Assembly (NCBI GenBank): GCA_030745875.1
Contig: JASLNT010000012.1
Location: 1 to 44,662, forward strand
DNA from: Phycisphaerae bacterium
GTDB taxonomy: Bacteria; Planctomycetota; Phycisphaerae; SM23-33
Reading direction: 5' to 3'
Length of the DNA: 44,662 nucleotides
A program made the translations under genes and the position numbers. Positions 44,633 to 44,662 of the stretch are shown in pieces. Position 1 is the stretch's first letter; every line of letters begins with the position of its first letter. The notes under the pieces were generated by a model. That model was not told the origin of the DNA. It saw nothing but the letters and a program-made list of their open reading frames with translations, and searched no databases.

Positions 44633-44662
44633 ATGCGCACACGTAACGTCCTGACAATCGTT
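44633..44662 (+). CDS. start of a gene cut by the window edge
   Basis: ATG 44633 has a consensus AGGAG (44621-44625) 7 bases upstream and a promoter at 44344-44372. Only ten codons are visible (MRTRNVLTIV), which fit the start of a signal peptide: a positive end followed by hydrophobic residues. The product is unknown. Confidence 0.6.
   Translation, partial: MRTRNVLTIV

Overview
The window reads as chromosome of a Planctomycetota bacterium, most likely class Phycisphaerae. The grounds are a PEP-CTERM protein, a Tat-exported Cys-type sulfatase, transmembrane Ser/Thr kinases fused to formylglycine-generating-enzyme-like (FGE-like, SUMF1) domains, a discoidin/beta-propeller protein with CxxCH haem motifs, frequent GTG starts and moderately high GC. 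Assignment to class is inference. No phage, CRISPR array or intact insertion sequence is visible.

Layout. 1-5 kb: tRNA-Leu(UAA), a roughly 640-base leader region, a PEP-CTERM protein, then a coupled minus-strand pair (DUF4105 membrane protein and cardiolipin synthase). 4.5-11.1 kb: plus-strand genes for a THUMP-like methyltransferase, a HEAT/M23 protein, the haem-motif propeller protein and a NYN-domain protein with its own strong promoter. 11.4-14.6 kb: carB on the minus strand, without carA beside it. 15-19 kb: an exported ankyrin-repeat protein and an S46 dipeptidyl-peptidase. These two unrelated genes begin with the same promoter-leader-signal-peptide segment. 19-20.1 kb: a DUF4365 gene remnant in a patch of TGTGAACC repeats, then a YdjM-like membrane protein. 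20.2-28.7 kb: two paralogous zinc-ribbon/kinase/transmembrane/FGE-like giants followed by a small methyltransferase. 28.7-30 kb: a lipoprotein made of two related halves. 30.2-36 kb: a three-gene RND efflux operon. 36-42.2 kb: a large secreted glycosidase-like protein converging on a sulfatase/exported-protein operon. 42.2-44.7 kb: a GNAT acetyltransferase, a structured 700-base gene-poor stretch with an orphan terminator, a membrane protein, and the start of another exported protein.

Main novelty candidates. (1) A dispersed intergenic element (core TTGTACAACTTGATTGTG, often preceded by two competing GC hairpins) lies directly after stop codons. In two places it carries a shared signal-peptide start, so it may act as a mobile expression/secretion cassette. 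(2) There is a tandem of non-RD (HSD/HGD) membrane kinases with FGE-like outer domains that lack one catalytic cysteine. (3) A perfect palindrome is wrapped round the -10 box of a sulfatase gene that appears leaderless. (4) The RND pump lacks acidic residues in its TM10-equivalent motif. (5) A possible small RNA ends at an orphan intrinsic terminator near 43.3 kb.
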